From a virus: 64,000 nt of DNA. Within the stretch, counting starts at the first letter, position 1, and each line of letters starts with the position of its first letter. Both the position numbers and the translations under genes were made by a program. The notes beneath the pieces were generated by a model, which had not been told where the DNA came from, searched no databases, and saw nothing but the letters and a program-made list of their open reading frames with translations. The DNA lies in IMG/VR virus record IMGVR_UViG_3300008629_000003, positions 1 through 64,000 of that record, one strand, 5' to 3'. Below are positions 42,301-50,132 of the stretch, piece by piece.

Positions 42301-45300
42301 ACGCGCCCGCTTTTCCATTTCGGCCTTCGGCGTCTTTGTGATCAAATTATCCCAGGAACCGCTCGGGATACTGACCTTTTTCTGCTTGTGGTCGACTTGG
42401 TAATGCTCGGGCCGCAATCCAACGGAATGAAGCCACTGGAGCGTCGTTGCTGTGTCGCCCTTGACTTCTAGTTGGTCGGGTAGACGCGTACGAAATGCGT
42501 GGCCCATGGTTGCCGTCGCTTCCATCTTGCCAATTGCCGCCCCGACGGCCGACTGTGCGTCGTCGATGTCTTGGTTGTAGGCGTCAAGCTGCAACAACGC
42601 CGTCTCAATATCCCCGGCCGTCTCCACCGCTGTTGACAGGTCGGGGACGATCTTGTTTGCGGTGGCGATGGCATCGGCCGCCACCGGTTCCAATCGGTCG
42701 GCGTGATACCCCTCCAGCGCGTGCAAGACCGTGGATCCGTCGTGGCCGTCGGACTCCAGCGCAAACCGAGTCAGAATCGCCGCATTTTTCAATCCTATGG
42801 CCTCGACTGTGCTTCGGTCTAGATAGCGTTGACCACCAATACCAAGAGACACATCGGCGATTTCTGAATAATGCGCCTGGGCCACGGAGTTTAACGCCAC
42901 CGAGCTACCCGTATCGTGCAGACCCAAAAGCTGATTAGTGAGCGACCGCTGGGTCTGCTCTCGTATGGATTCGGTTGTTTTAGTGTCTAGCGCCTCGCTC
43001 ACGTCGATCTTGAAAGCCGACCGAGCCGCTAGATAGTCGCCCTTCTCGATCTCCTTGTTGAGCTTGCGGAACTCTTTCGACTTCTGGGCGAGCTCCACCG
43101 CGTCCGACAACACCTCGCGCATTTCTGCGAGCTCCACCGGCTGGGGGGGGGCTTTTTCTGCCTCAAGCAACCCCAGACGTTTGGCCGTCCCGGCCGCGCG
43201 GGCAAATGACCCGACCATGTCTCCATGCGCCAGGGCCTTCATTGCGGTGTGAGGCGATTCTTCTTTTTCAATTTCTGCAAAACGCTTTGCGCGCGACTTC
43301 TCCACCTCAAACCGGCGCAGCTTGGCGGCGGCGGCGCGCTGGAGCTCTTCTTTGCCGTCGTCGGCCGTTTCTTCCAACCCTCGCCGCTTCATTTCCTCAC
43401 GTACGGCCGGGTGCTTTAGCGCCGCGGCGTCGCCTTCTGATGCGGCCTTTAGCAGTCGCGCGTCTTGCAGGGCTTGAAGCGACCGTCGGGTCACCTCGTC
43501 GCTGGCTTTTGGTGGCGTCGAAGGTATTCCGCCTTTGTCATCCCGACCGCCTAATCGCTCCAGCTTTTTGTCGGGGCTTGGTTGAGAGTCGATGATCTCC
43601 AGCGCAGCCTCAGCCGCTTTGGACCCAACTTCCGACTTTCCCGCTGATCGACGTTGCTTGCGTTTTCGCCGGTCGATTTTTCTCTCTTCTCGTTCGCGGT
43701 TATCTAGTTGCAACGCCAACGTCGCCAACTCTTGCGCCTTTGCCGCTACGGCCGGCGTTTCTTTCATCGCTTGCGCGACGTTGGCTTTCCAACCCGCTTG
43801 CTGGCCTTTTGCTTCGGCCACCTTCTCGGCAATCTCGCGCGCTTGCGCCTTTGCTTCTCGTAGCTGTTTGGCATGGTGCCGCGAAAGCACCAGATTTTTG
43901 GCACCCTTCGGCATGTGGATCAAGTTGGATTCGTCTAGATCCTCGGATACGTTGCCAGCTTTGGCGCGAACCTTTTCGATAAAATCCCGCTCGGCGCCGC
44001 GCTTGGCATCTTTGACCTTTTGCTTGGCCTGCTTTTCGTCCTCAATAGCCGCCGCGCTCATTTTGCTTTTGCGCTTTTTCTCTTCGACGGCCTTCTTCTT
44101 TCGCCGGCCTTTGGCCTCTTTCTTGTACTCCTCCTCCGATTTAATGTCCTTGAGTTTGAGGTAGCTTAGCTTTCCACCGGCGCCGCCGACAATACGGTGA
44201 ACCCCTTCGCCGGCCGGCTCAATGATCACCGGCACCCCGCGCTCATCTTTGCCATTCGGGTGCACGGTGATCCACCGCTGGCCAGGCTTGAGAGGGAGTG
44301 AAGCTTTTCGCATGGGTTGCGGCAACAGACCCGAAAGCTTGTCATAAGTCGCCTGGTATTTCTCGGTCTCCTCTTCGGACGCAAGAAACCACATGACGCT
44401 GGACAGGTGGTCAGCCCACAAACGCCACCGACGCGACGCTCTTTCGATCCGCCCCGGGTCTCTTGACTCCAACGCGCTCTCTAGGATTTTTCGGCGGGGT
44501 CGCTCTTGCTTCTGTAGCTCTTGGACGTTTTCTGGAAACAGGGCGTGGTCGTGGCGATAGTAGAACGAAGAGAGCTCCTCCACGTCGGTGGCTTCGTCGC
44601 CCCCCTCAACTGCTTGGCCTAGATCCATCATCTGGAGGTGACCGTTTGCATCTCGGCCGACCTGGATCTGATCGTTGATTGTCCAGCCGTGGTCGTGCAT
44701 GTGCAACACAGCGTCGCGGACGTGGTCTAGCTCGTCGGGGGTCAGGTCTTTGGCTTCGTCCAAATACGGCCGAATCATCCAAAACCGGCCGTCGTAGACG
44801 CCGCCGCTTGCCTTTTGCACCATCGGCAAATCTTGCAACGCTTTGCGAGCGAGGTATTCGTTGCGCAAATGATCGATCGCTTCGGCTGGCGTTCGGTGGC
44901 CGTCGCTTTCGGCCTGAAACGGCGTCGTGGTTGAAACCTTAACGACGTGGCCGCCCACCCGATACACGACCCCGTCCTGCCCTTTTCCTAGATACTTGCC
45001 GCCACCGCTCAACAGCTTTTTGATTACGGGGTGTGGAGCTCCCTCGGGGTCGTGGTGGAGCTCTTTACGCATGTCGTGAATATGGTGCGGGACCGATTGT
45101 GTCGGCACCTTGTACGGCCGGCTAGTGTGCTCCCCGCCGTGGGTAAACGAGCGCTTACGGGTGAGCCATGTATGATTTTCGTCCTGCTTGTGAACATGAA
45201 TCGACCCGCCGCCGTACGCGTTCGGAGTTTCCCACGACGCGCCGGGCTTGACGTCATTTTCGTGGACCTTTTGCCAGCGCTTGACGCCCGTCTTGGTGGT

Positions 45301-45705
45301 CTTGAGTACAAGCCCCGGCCGGTTTTTTAGGCGCTGGCCTTTCTGCAACGCCTTTGGCACCCACGCCCGCCAATTCTTGATCGCCGACACTGGGAACCGC
45401 TTTTCCCCCTTTGGCGAATGTGCGTCGTGGACCGTGTATTGGCCGTGTTCGATCCGGTGGGATGACCCATCCTCGGCAATGGCCCGCACGCCCGCGGCGC
45501 CCGACGATTGGCTCAGGCCACGGTACGCGTTCCCGTTTGCATCGGCCCAGCGTAGATAAGCGCGACGGCCCCAGCCAACTGACGCATAGCGGTGCTTGTG
45601 GGGCACCTTGACCGAAAACGATTCTCCGCTATCTCCGCAGGTTATGTCCAGCTCGACGTGGCTTGGCCTTGCTGTCGTGCAACACCTACAAGGACGAAAG
45701 GGCAT
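39298..45705 (-). CDS. Giant virion protein: protein-kinase-like domain plus SNF2 helicase (2135 aa)
   Basis: ATG 45705 has AAGGTGACAC upstream. The N-terminus has an EHGQYTVHD module (about 85-95) and a GVKRWQKV module (140-147). Residues 236-400 look like a protein kinase: Gly loop YLGKGQDGVVYRV (238-250), Lys256 (HVVKVS), Glu283, HMHDHGWTINDQ with Asp345, and MDLGQA with Asp361 in the DFG place. After MRKAS (465-469) comes a small beta module shared with the 1273-residue helicase, then ~1000 helical residues. The C-terminal ~530 residues are a SNF2 helicase: LGTGTGKTAI, YEDEAHLG, LAGTATPHKN, STASGEAGLNL, QRSGRAYRQG. It resembles DarB-like proteins delivered by P1, without a methylase. Confidence 0.88.
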   Translation of the reverse strand: MPFRPCRCCTTARPSHVELDITCGDSGESFSVKVPHKHRYASVGWGRRAYLRWADANGNAYRGLSQSSGAAGVRAIAEDGSSHRIEHGQYTVHDAHSPKGEKRFPVSAIKNWRAWVPKALQKGQRLKNRPGLVLKTTKTGVKRWQKVHENDVKPGASWETPNAYGGGSIHVHKQDENHTWLTRKRSFTHGGEHTSRPYKVPTQSVPHHIHDMRKELHHDPEGAPHPVIKKLLSGGGKYLGKGQDGVVYRVGGHVVKVSTTTPFQAESDGHRTPAEAIDHLRNEYLARKALQDLPMVQKASGGVYDGRFWMIRPYLDEAKDLTPDELDHVRDAVLHMHDHGWTINDQIQVGRDANGHLQMMDLGQAVEGGDEATDVEELSSFYYRHDHALFPENVQELQKQERPRRKILESALESRDPGRIERASRRWRLWADHLSSVMWFLASEEETEKYQATYDKLSGLLPQPMRKASLPLKPGQRWITVHPNGKDERGVPVIIEPAGEGVHRIVGGAGGKLSYLKLKDIKSEEEYKKEAKGRRKKKAVEEKKRKSKMSAAAIEDEKQAKQKVKDAKRGAERDFIEKVRAKAGNVSEDLDESNLIHMPKGAKNLVLSRHHAKQLREAKAQAREIAEKVAEAKGQQAGWKANVAQAMKETPAVAAKAQELATLALQLDNREREERKIDRRKRKQRRSAGKSEVGSKAAEAALEIIDSQPSPDKKLERLGGRDDKGGIPSTPPKASDEVTRRSLQALQDARLLKAASEGDAAALKHPAVREEMKRRGLEETADDGKEELQRAAAAKLRRFEVEKSRAKRFAEIEKEESPHTAMKALAHGDMVGSFARAAGTAKRLGLLEAEKAPPQPVELAEMREVLSDAVELAQKSKEFRKLNKEIEKGDYLAARSAFKIDVSEALDTKTTESIREQTQRSLTNQLLGLHDTGSSVALNSVAQAHYSEIADVSLGIGGQRYLDRSTVEAIGLKNAAILTRFALESDGHDGSTVLHALEGYHADRLEPVAADAIATANKIVPDLSTAVETAGDIETALLQLDAYNQDIDDAQSAVGAAIGKMEATATMGHAFRTRLPDQLEVKGDTATTLQWLHSVGLRPEHYQVDHKQKKVSIPSGSWDNLITKTPKAEMEKRARAVAIRNGEHDEEGWLPTGIARRANSSFNDPVPESPPLYQDLDLGSDVRQGLEDHIGSRLAEGEHPSAVMTDLLSPQNIERAPDRQQYIDHVRELFPMRGEDGKKVKYEEVSEHFEGLSDRFMEKTYGKTAGAIHSQDLQVNDPNTHEAVFRSLAEHPTAVAAFKPLAEMTHDDKAALRDFYYDRMGIDKKTKVDETRYMAEMQKLGPEPNPDRGTLSMSFMAPGPSPEWKDWARDRDEVLKKYRRASLQDAISALGDNPDPARVREIKDEVAKQPTAWGKFVNAHTSLELAQTAMQHEIRGDFAKTMQRHHGQLTGRSLRVGVQEIPNKERHIKGTSTPDELDQYLSEQRSMYAKVQKRERGGFADMGGKGAAKRKASEHLVHEEIDRQNQMAMFSAKPPPQKEARKLPDPGKGERHTLGKQAEEQLTSMVSKVGKGFKAGQKVPLFGIRMDKERVHGQRVIKMLQESGSVGAFLGTGTGKTAIGIGGFTHLHSAGDTKHGLFLVPAAVQSQFDSAMLQFTEPGQYNWSTGVGKKHADRVAMLKDDSLHMRVMTHQAFRDTALQLMSEHHGRTPKQMRTDMESATPETRARWMREAFDAHGIPKHMVYEDEAHLGTWRDNPSGVAMMNSAVSHPINRTHYLAGTATPHKNDEREVFAMASKLDPVKYQDAHEFMQAYGQDLAHNPDAIRREMAHMTYTAHVKPEGVKRLDSSNPRIVEGRKVPGEGPIKLTGKHAALVDKTKKMYERARAARQRGGVDVEAMKFLAAPGKFDIPAADHERVARDLSRSLGIIRESAMRRAVNLAPVEHNQKLKQMADVLEHDVNHGLYVDRDGNSQKGKPSIVFSDSLAGAKLIHEELRRRGLRSALYHGGLTASARDSVRLGFDPKGSGPPKHDVIVSTASGEAGLNLQRGKAIHHYDVPQTMKSHAQRSGRAYRQGQTGNVDVHDWHTDTEFDTSARRRLRRKSGLADVFQSPLANLDEHGVAFAYQKALQEKHKGAA

Positions 45706-45708
45706 GTG

Positions 45709-45933
45709 TCACCTTGGGAGATCAGACGCATCATGGCCGGTCACGGGGCTATATCGGATCGCGCCGGCTGTTTCTTTCAAGTCGTGCAGGAGCTTCCGGT
45801 AGCGTTCCCGCTCTAGCGGAGAGCTAGAAGACTGGATCGCTTTTTCGACGCGACCAACCGCCGCCTCTAGTTTTCCGCTCGATTTTTGAAGCTTGATCTC
45901 TGCCAAAATCGACTCAGCATGTAGCGCTTTCAT
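45709..45933 (-). CDS. Small coiled-coil protein (74 aa)
   Basis: ATG 45933 starts three bases before the end of... the helicase gene's stop at 45,937, and its own stop lies three bases before the kinase/helicase start. It is helical (ESILAEIKLQKSSGKLEAAV; RERYRKLLHDLKETAGAI). No family is recognised. It probably assists one of the two giant neighbours. Confidence 0.75.
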   Translation of the reverse strand: MKALHAESILAEIKLQKSSGKLEAAVGRVEKAIQSSSSPLERERYRKLLHDLKETAGAIRYSPVTGHDASDLPR

Positions 45934-45936
45934 ATT

Positions 45937-48900
45937 CTACCCCCGAAACCAAAACGTCCCCACACGGCGCAGCGGGCGGGCCTCCCGAGTGGGACGCGCC
46001 GGTGCAGCTTTTACGAATACAAGGCGCCGCCCCTTGGCCATTTTCTTGGCCCCCTCCACAAACATCCCGGGCGCGGTCGCCTTCAACACCTTGAGTTGCC
46101 TGTGCAGGCCGTTCCAATGGTGATGCTCAAACGGGCTGTCACCATATCGATAGGTGTGGATCTTGAAATCGCCGACGCGGTTTGACCGACCAAGCCGGCC
46201 GTGCGCTTGTAGCATTTGCGCGGCGTCGTCGGGATTGCCCAAGACGTGAAGGTGGTCTCCTTCCGCCAAGTTGTGGCCGCTGGCGCTTGTTCGGTCGATC
46301 AAGAGATAGCCGCCCTTTGTCCCTTTCCACGCGCGCTTACGCTCCTCGATAGCAGCGACCGGCTTTCCATCTCGCTTGACCGTTGCACCCTTCGCGCTCT
46401 GGGTGATGTTTCGCACGTTCGCGCGGTCCACACCCATCCCGTGAAGCATAGCCGTAACCGACCGACGCTGATCTGCGCTGTCCACAAAAATGACGTGTCG
46501 TTCGTCTTTCTTCGCGCCCTGTATCTTTTTTTGCAGGGTGGAAAGCTTTGGATTGTGGCTCACATCGCCACCCCCTAGATTTGCCCGATGCTCTTTTTCC
46601 ATTTGAGCCATCGCCTTCTCTGTTGCTTTCTTGCGTAGAGCTCCAAAGGAGGTCTCGGCATACCCCCGCACGCCTGCACGCTTCTTGTCGTAAAACTGAT
46701 CGATCGTTGCTTGAACGTGCGCCCCGACGCGCGCCTCGATCCGTTTCTGCGCCCGTAGCTGCGGTTTCGACATTTTGACCGGGTTGTCCGTGTGCTCGAT
46801 GTTGTAGTGCGGCGCGACCTGTCGATCTGCGGACATGTGCGGCTTTAGCTCGTCGTACATCATTCGTTGGATCGCGGCGTCCTGTGCGTTCGTTCCGCCA
46901 CCAAACCCACTGAACGCCCGTTCGAACCGCGTTCGATAGCCAAGAACGCCCGGGCGAGCCCAGTTGACAATATCGTAAGCCTCAACCGGGTGCTCGGTCG
47001 CCGGCGTGGCGGTCAAGGCGTGGCGGTTCTTTGCTGGGATTTTAAAAATCCGTTTCGCACCCGCTGACATTTTGCCGCTTCCGCTTTTGCTGCGAAGCTC
47101 TTGCGGCTCGTCAATCCCTACGCTGTCCCACTCGTGAGCCTCCGCTAGGGCTGCGTGGTCGTACCTGCCGGCGTGCGTGTGGCCTACGATCACAGTTGAC
47201 CCCTCTGGGGCTGCCGCTAAAATGGCGTGCCTTTCTGCTTTGGTGCTTTTCGCAGGCAAAACGACGACCGGGATATTGGTAAACGATTCGATCTCTGCTT
47301 TCCATTGTGCTTGACGTCCATCTGGGACGATCCGTAAATGGCGGCCTTTCGGGTTGTCTTTCAGCATTTTGCCCGCGACGCCGACCGACACCAGCGTTTT
47401 CCCACCGCCCGTCCTCATGGTCAACAGGCCACCGCCCGAGCCATGTAGCCACTCGGTGTTGTTGCGCTGGTCGGCCATCAGGCTGATCTTTTTCCCGGCC
47501 ATGTGCTTGAGGTCACTTGGCAACATTGAAGCGTCTGGGAACGTGTCTCGAAACCCGTGGACCTTGTAGTCGTGGACCCACTCTCGCCCCTCCGCGTCTT
47601 TGGCGATCCCGTCTGTGTTTCGCTTTACCGAGTCCCATTTTGCGTTATCCGCTCGGTCGGCCTCTGTGCGCGTCACGAACTTTCGGAGCGCTTGACTGTC
47701 GGTGTGAATCTCGTGCATTCCCGTTTGCAGATTATACCGGACTTTCTTCTTAAATCGGCCAAGCCGCGCCAACTTATCCTCTAGGGCTATCTTCGACGCG
47801 ACCTTGATCACCACCGGGTGATGCTTTCGCCAACCCTCGCCCAAGGCCATCTCACCAAAGTGATACATCGACGCGGACACCTGCATACTCCCGAGCGCAC
47901 CCCCAAGGTTTTCGCGCTGCTCCATGAGGTTGCGCGCTCGGAGCATTTCGATCGTTATTTCGGATTGTAGGTCGCCCTTCTCGACCTGCCTTTCTAGATC
48001 GTCCGCTTGGTTTTGTAGCTCTGCGTGGCGGGCTAGGGCTTTCTTCTCGGTGTCGCGCTGGCCTTTTACGTTGTCGCTTCCCAGCTTCGACACCCATTGC
48101 GCGAAATCACGATCGGACATCTCGCTGCGCATCCGTTGTACCACCGCCACAGATGCGGCCTCGGGGCCTAGCGCGTCGATCAGCTTTTTGACATCGTATC
48201 GGACGGCCAACTCGTCGCCGATCAAGCCCGCGATCGCCGTGGACGCTCCATTGGTGACCGCGCCGTTCAGCTTGTTGCCGATGTGCTCGTTCCAATGTGG
48301 CATGATCGCTTGGTAAAACGCACCATCTGACCCCGCGGACATCGCTTGCTCTCGAAAGTCGATCGCGAAATTTTCGAGCTCTTCGTCGGTTAGGGACCGC
48401 GCCTCGATTTTGAGAGCCTCAAGCGCTGTCGGTGAGGCGTTCTCAGCTTCGGGCAACGCTTCCAAGGTTGCGGCGATTTCCTTTGAGTCCCGGCGAGCTA
48501 CAACGAGCTCCCGAAACCTCTCGACGGCCTCTTCTGCGGCCTCGTGCGACATGATCGGGCGCGTCTCGGGCTCGGGCTCGGCGTCCTCTCCAGCGTCATC
48601 CTCGGCGGCACCATCCTGAATCGGGCCATCTTCGCCGCCGATCGTTATCATCGGCGGCGAAGATGTATCTCCCGGGTCTCCCTCCTGATCCTCGGGTGCG
48701 CCATCGGGCGCGTGCTCCTTGGCCCAGGAGGCCGGGTCGGCGTCGGGGTCGCTTTCGCTTTCGACTTCGTCTTCAGTGCTTCCCACTGTATCAGGACCGC
48801 CGGTTGTTGTCGGCGTGGTTTCTACTTCCGCCTCTGCGGGGACAAAAGGGGCGCCGTCGTCTGGTACGTCGTTCTCCTCAAACCGACTGTCCTCTCGGGC

Positions 48901-49758
48901 TTCTTGGTCGGCCTTGGCCTCTTGGTCGTCGAGCCAATTTTGGATCTCATTCTCTTGTTCGGCGGGCGCCATTTCCGACAAGCCGGGGATGTCGTTCTCG
49001 TCGGGGAGCCGAACTTGGAACGGCGCAACTTCTGGGCCGGCTTCCGCGTGCGCCTGCTCTGGGGTGAGACCTAAGTTGAGCAACTTTGCGCGATCAAACG
49101 CCGCCGCCACTTTCTTTTTCTTTCTTTCGCGCTCTTTCCGAGCAATACCCCGGGCAATGTTGCGGCCGTACTGCTTCGCCTGTTTTTCGTCCATACCCAT
49201 CGCCTCACCATGAGCGACGGCCGTGTTTTGAACGATTTGCCTATCTTCTTGGGATAGCCCCCGCTTTTTGATGCCCACCGCCTCCATAAAGCGGTTTTCG
49301 GCATCTTTTCGGATCTTCCGCTCCTTCCGGCGCTTTTCTTTGAGCGCGGCCTTCTTGGGCGCGTTGCGCTTTTCGACTTCTTTTCGCTCGGCCAACGCGG
49401 CCTCGTCCACTTCGCTGGCCTTGACGCGACCGGTATTCATCACCATATGACGCCGGCCTTGGATGTGCTTGGCCCCACTTCCCCCCGTCAATGCAAACGA
49501 ATGGTCGGGCCGTTTTGTGATCTTAATCGGCCGCCCATGCAGCGGGCTGGTCTCTTTTGTCACCGTGACCCAAATGGTGGCACCAATCGGGACCGAATCA
49601 TAATCGACCGATCCGTCTTTCATCGGTGTGCTGATCGTGGCTTTCGATAGAGATCGACTCAATCGGGACCGCGGCCGACTCTTTTTCAGTACCACAACGC
49701 TCGGGGTCCACGGTCGCGTGTGACGCTCTAGCCAGGGCTGGCTCAGTGTGATGTTCAT
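45937..49758 (-). CDS. Giant virion protein with SNF2-like helicase domain (1273 aa)
   Basis: ATG 49758 overlaps the preceding stop (ATGA). Residues about 55-105 form the small module shared with the kinase/helicase protein (IGATIWVTVTKE, then FALTGGSGAKHI). A highly charged helical stretch and a strongly acidic region (about 270-400) follow. Residues about 740-1240 are a helicase: Walker A MRTGGGKTLV (781-790), motif II GIDEPQEL (DEPQ instead of DEAH), HALTATPATEH, ERHVIFVDSADQRRSV, SASGHNLAEGD and AQMLQAHGRLGRSNR. The last ~50 residues are basic. Likely a translocase acting on host or incoming DNA. Confidence 0.87.
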   Translation of the reverse strand: MNITLSQPWLERHTRPWTPSVVVLKKSRPRSRLSRSLSKATISTPMKDGSVDYDSVPIGATIWVTVTKETSPLHGRPIKITKRPDHSFALTGGSGAKHIQGRRHMVMNTGRVKASEVDEAALAERKEVEKRNAPKKAALKEKRRKERKIRKDAENRFMEAVGIKKRGLSQEDRQIVQNTAVAHGEAMGMDEKQAKQYGRNIARGIARKERERKKKKVAAAFDRAKLLNLGLTPEQAHAEAGPEVAPFQVRLPDENDIPGLSEMAPAEQENEIQNWLDDQEAKADQEAREDSRFEENDVPDDGAPFVPAEAEVETTPTTTGGPDTVGSTEDEVESESDPDADPASWAKEHAPDGAPEDQEGDPGDTSSPPMITIGGEDGPIQDGAAEDDAGEDAEPEPETRPIMSHEAAEEAVERFRELVVARRDSKEIAATLEALPEAENASPTALEALKIEARSLTDEELENFAIDFREQAMSAGSDGAFYQAIMPHWNEHIGNKLNGAVTNGASTAIAGLIGDELAVRYDVKKLIDALGPEAASVAVVQRMRSEMSDRDFAQWVSKLGSDNVKGQRDTEKKALARHAELQNQADDLERQVEKGDLQSEITIEMLRARNLMEQRENLGGALGSMQVSASMYHFGEMALGEGWRKHHPVVIKVASKIALEDKLARLGRFKKKVRYNLQTGMHEIHTDSQALRKFVTRTEADRADNAKWDSVKRNTDGIAKDAEGREWVHDYKVHGFRDTFPDASMLPSDLKHMAGKKISLMADQRNNTEWLHGSGGGLLTMRTGGGKTLVSVGVAGKMLKDNPKGRHLRIVPDGRQAQWKAEIESFTNIPVVVLPAKSTKAERHAILAAAPEGSTVIVGHTHAGRYDHAALAEAHEWDSVGIDEPQELRSKSGSGKMSAGAKRIFKIPAKNRHALTATPATEHPVEAYDIVNWARPGVLGYRTRFERAFSGFGGGTNAQDAAIQRMMYDELKPHMSADRQVAPHYNIEHTDNPVKMSKPQLRAQKRIEARVGAHVQATIDQFYDKKRAGVRGYAETSFGALRKKATEKAMAQMEKEHRANLGGGDVSHNPKLSTLQKKIQGAKKDERHVIFVDSADQRRSVTAMLHGMGVDRANVRNITQSAKGATVKRDGKPVAAIEERKRAWKGTKGGYLLIDRTSASGHNLAEGDHLHVLGNPDDAAQMLQAHGRLGRSNRVGDFKIHTYRYGDSPFEHHHWNGLHRQLKVLKATAPGMFVEGAKKMAKGRRLVFVKAAPARPTREARPLRRVGTFWFRG

Positions 49759-50132
49759 AGTTTAAACGTCCCAGGGTACCGGGTGACGGGGGCAGCATAG
49801 GACCGAAAGACTCCGCGGTCGGGAACCTTGCCCTCTCGGAATTGTGCCACAAGTTGAGGCGCTAGAGCTCGGGCCGCTTTCATCGTTGGGCAAATGATAT
49901 GGTAGGGGAGCGCGTGGTTCGGTGTTTCAACCGACAAAACGCCGACACCCGCCGCGGACTTCACGAACCGAAACATCAACCCGTCAACGCGGAACGAACG
50001 CCCACCCTGCGACGCTCCGGCCCCGCCCGTTGGAGACCAAACCGTCTCCACCGCTTTGGCGAGCTTGGCCAAGCCGATGCGGCGTCGAATGGTCAGCCTT
50101 ACCGGAATCCCGTATCCATCAACTAGCTTCAT
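49755..50132 (-). CDS. Hypothetical protein (125 aa)
   Basis: ATG 50132 overlaps the topoisomerase gene stop and its own TGA overlaps the helicase start (ATGA both sides). It begins MKLVDGYGIPVRLTIRRRIG; basic, with a strand-rich middle (RSFRVDGLMFRFVKSAAGVG) and helical end. No family is recognised. Tight coupling on both sides marks it as part of the giant-protein unit. Confidence 0.78.
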   Translation of the reverse strand: MKLVDGYGIPVRLTIRRRIGLAKLAKAVETVWSPTGGAGASQGGRSFRVDGLMFRFVKSAAGVGVLSVETPNHALPYHIICPTMKAARALAPQLVAQFREGKVPDRGVFRSYAAPVTRYPGTFKL

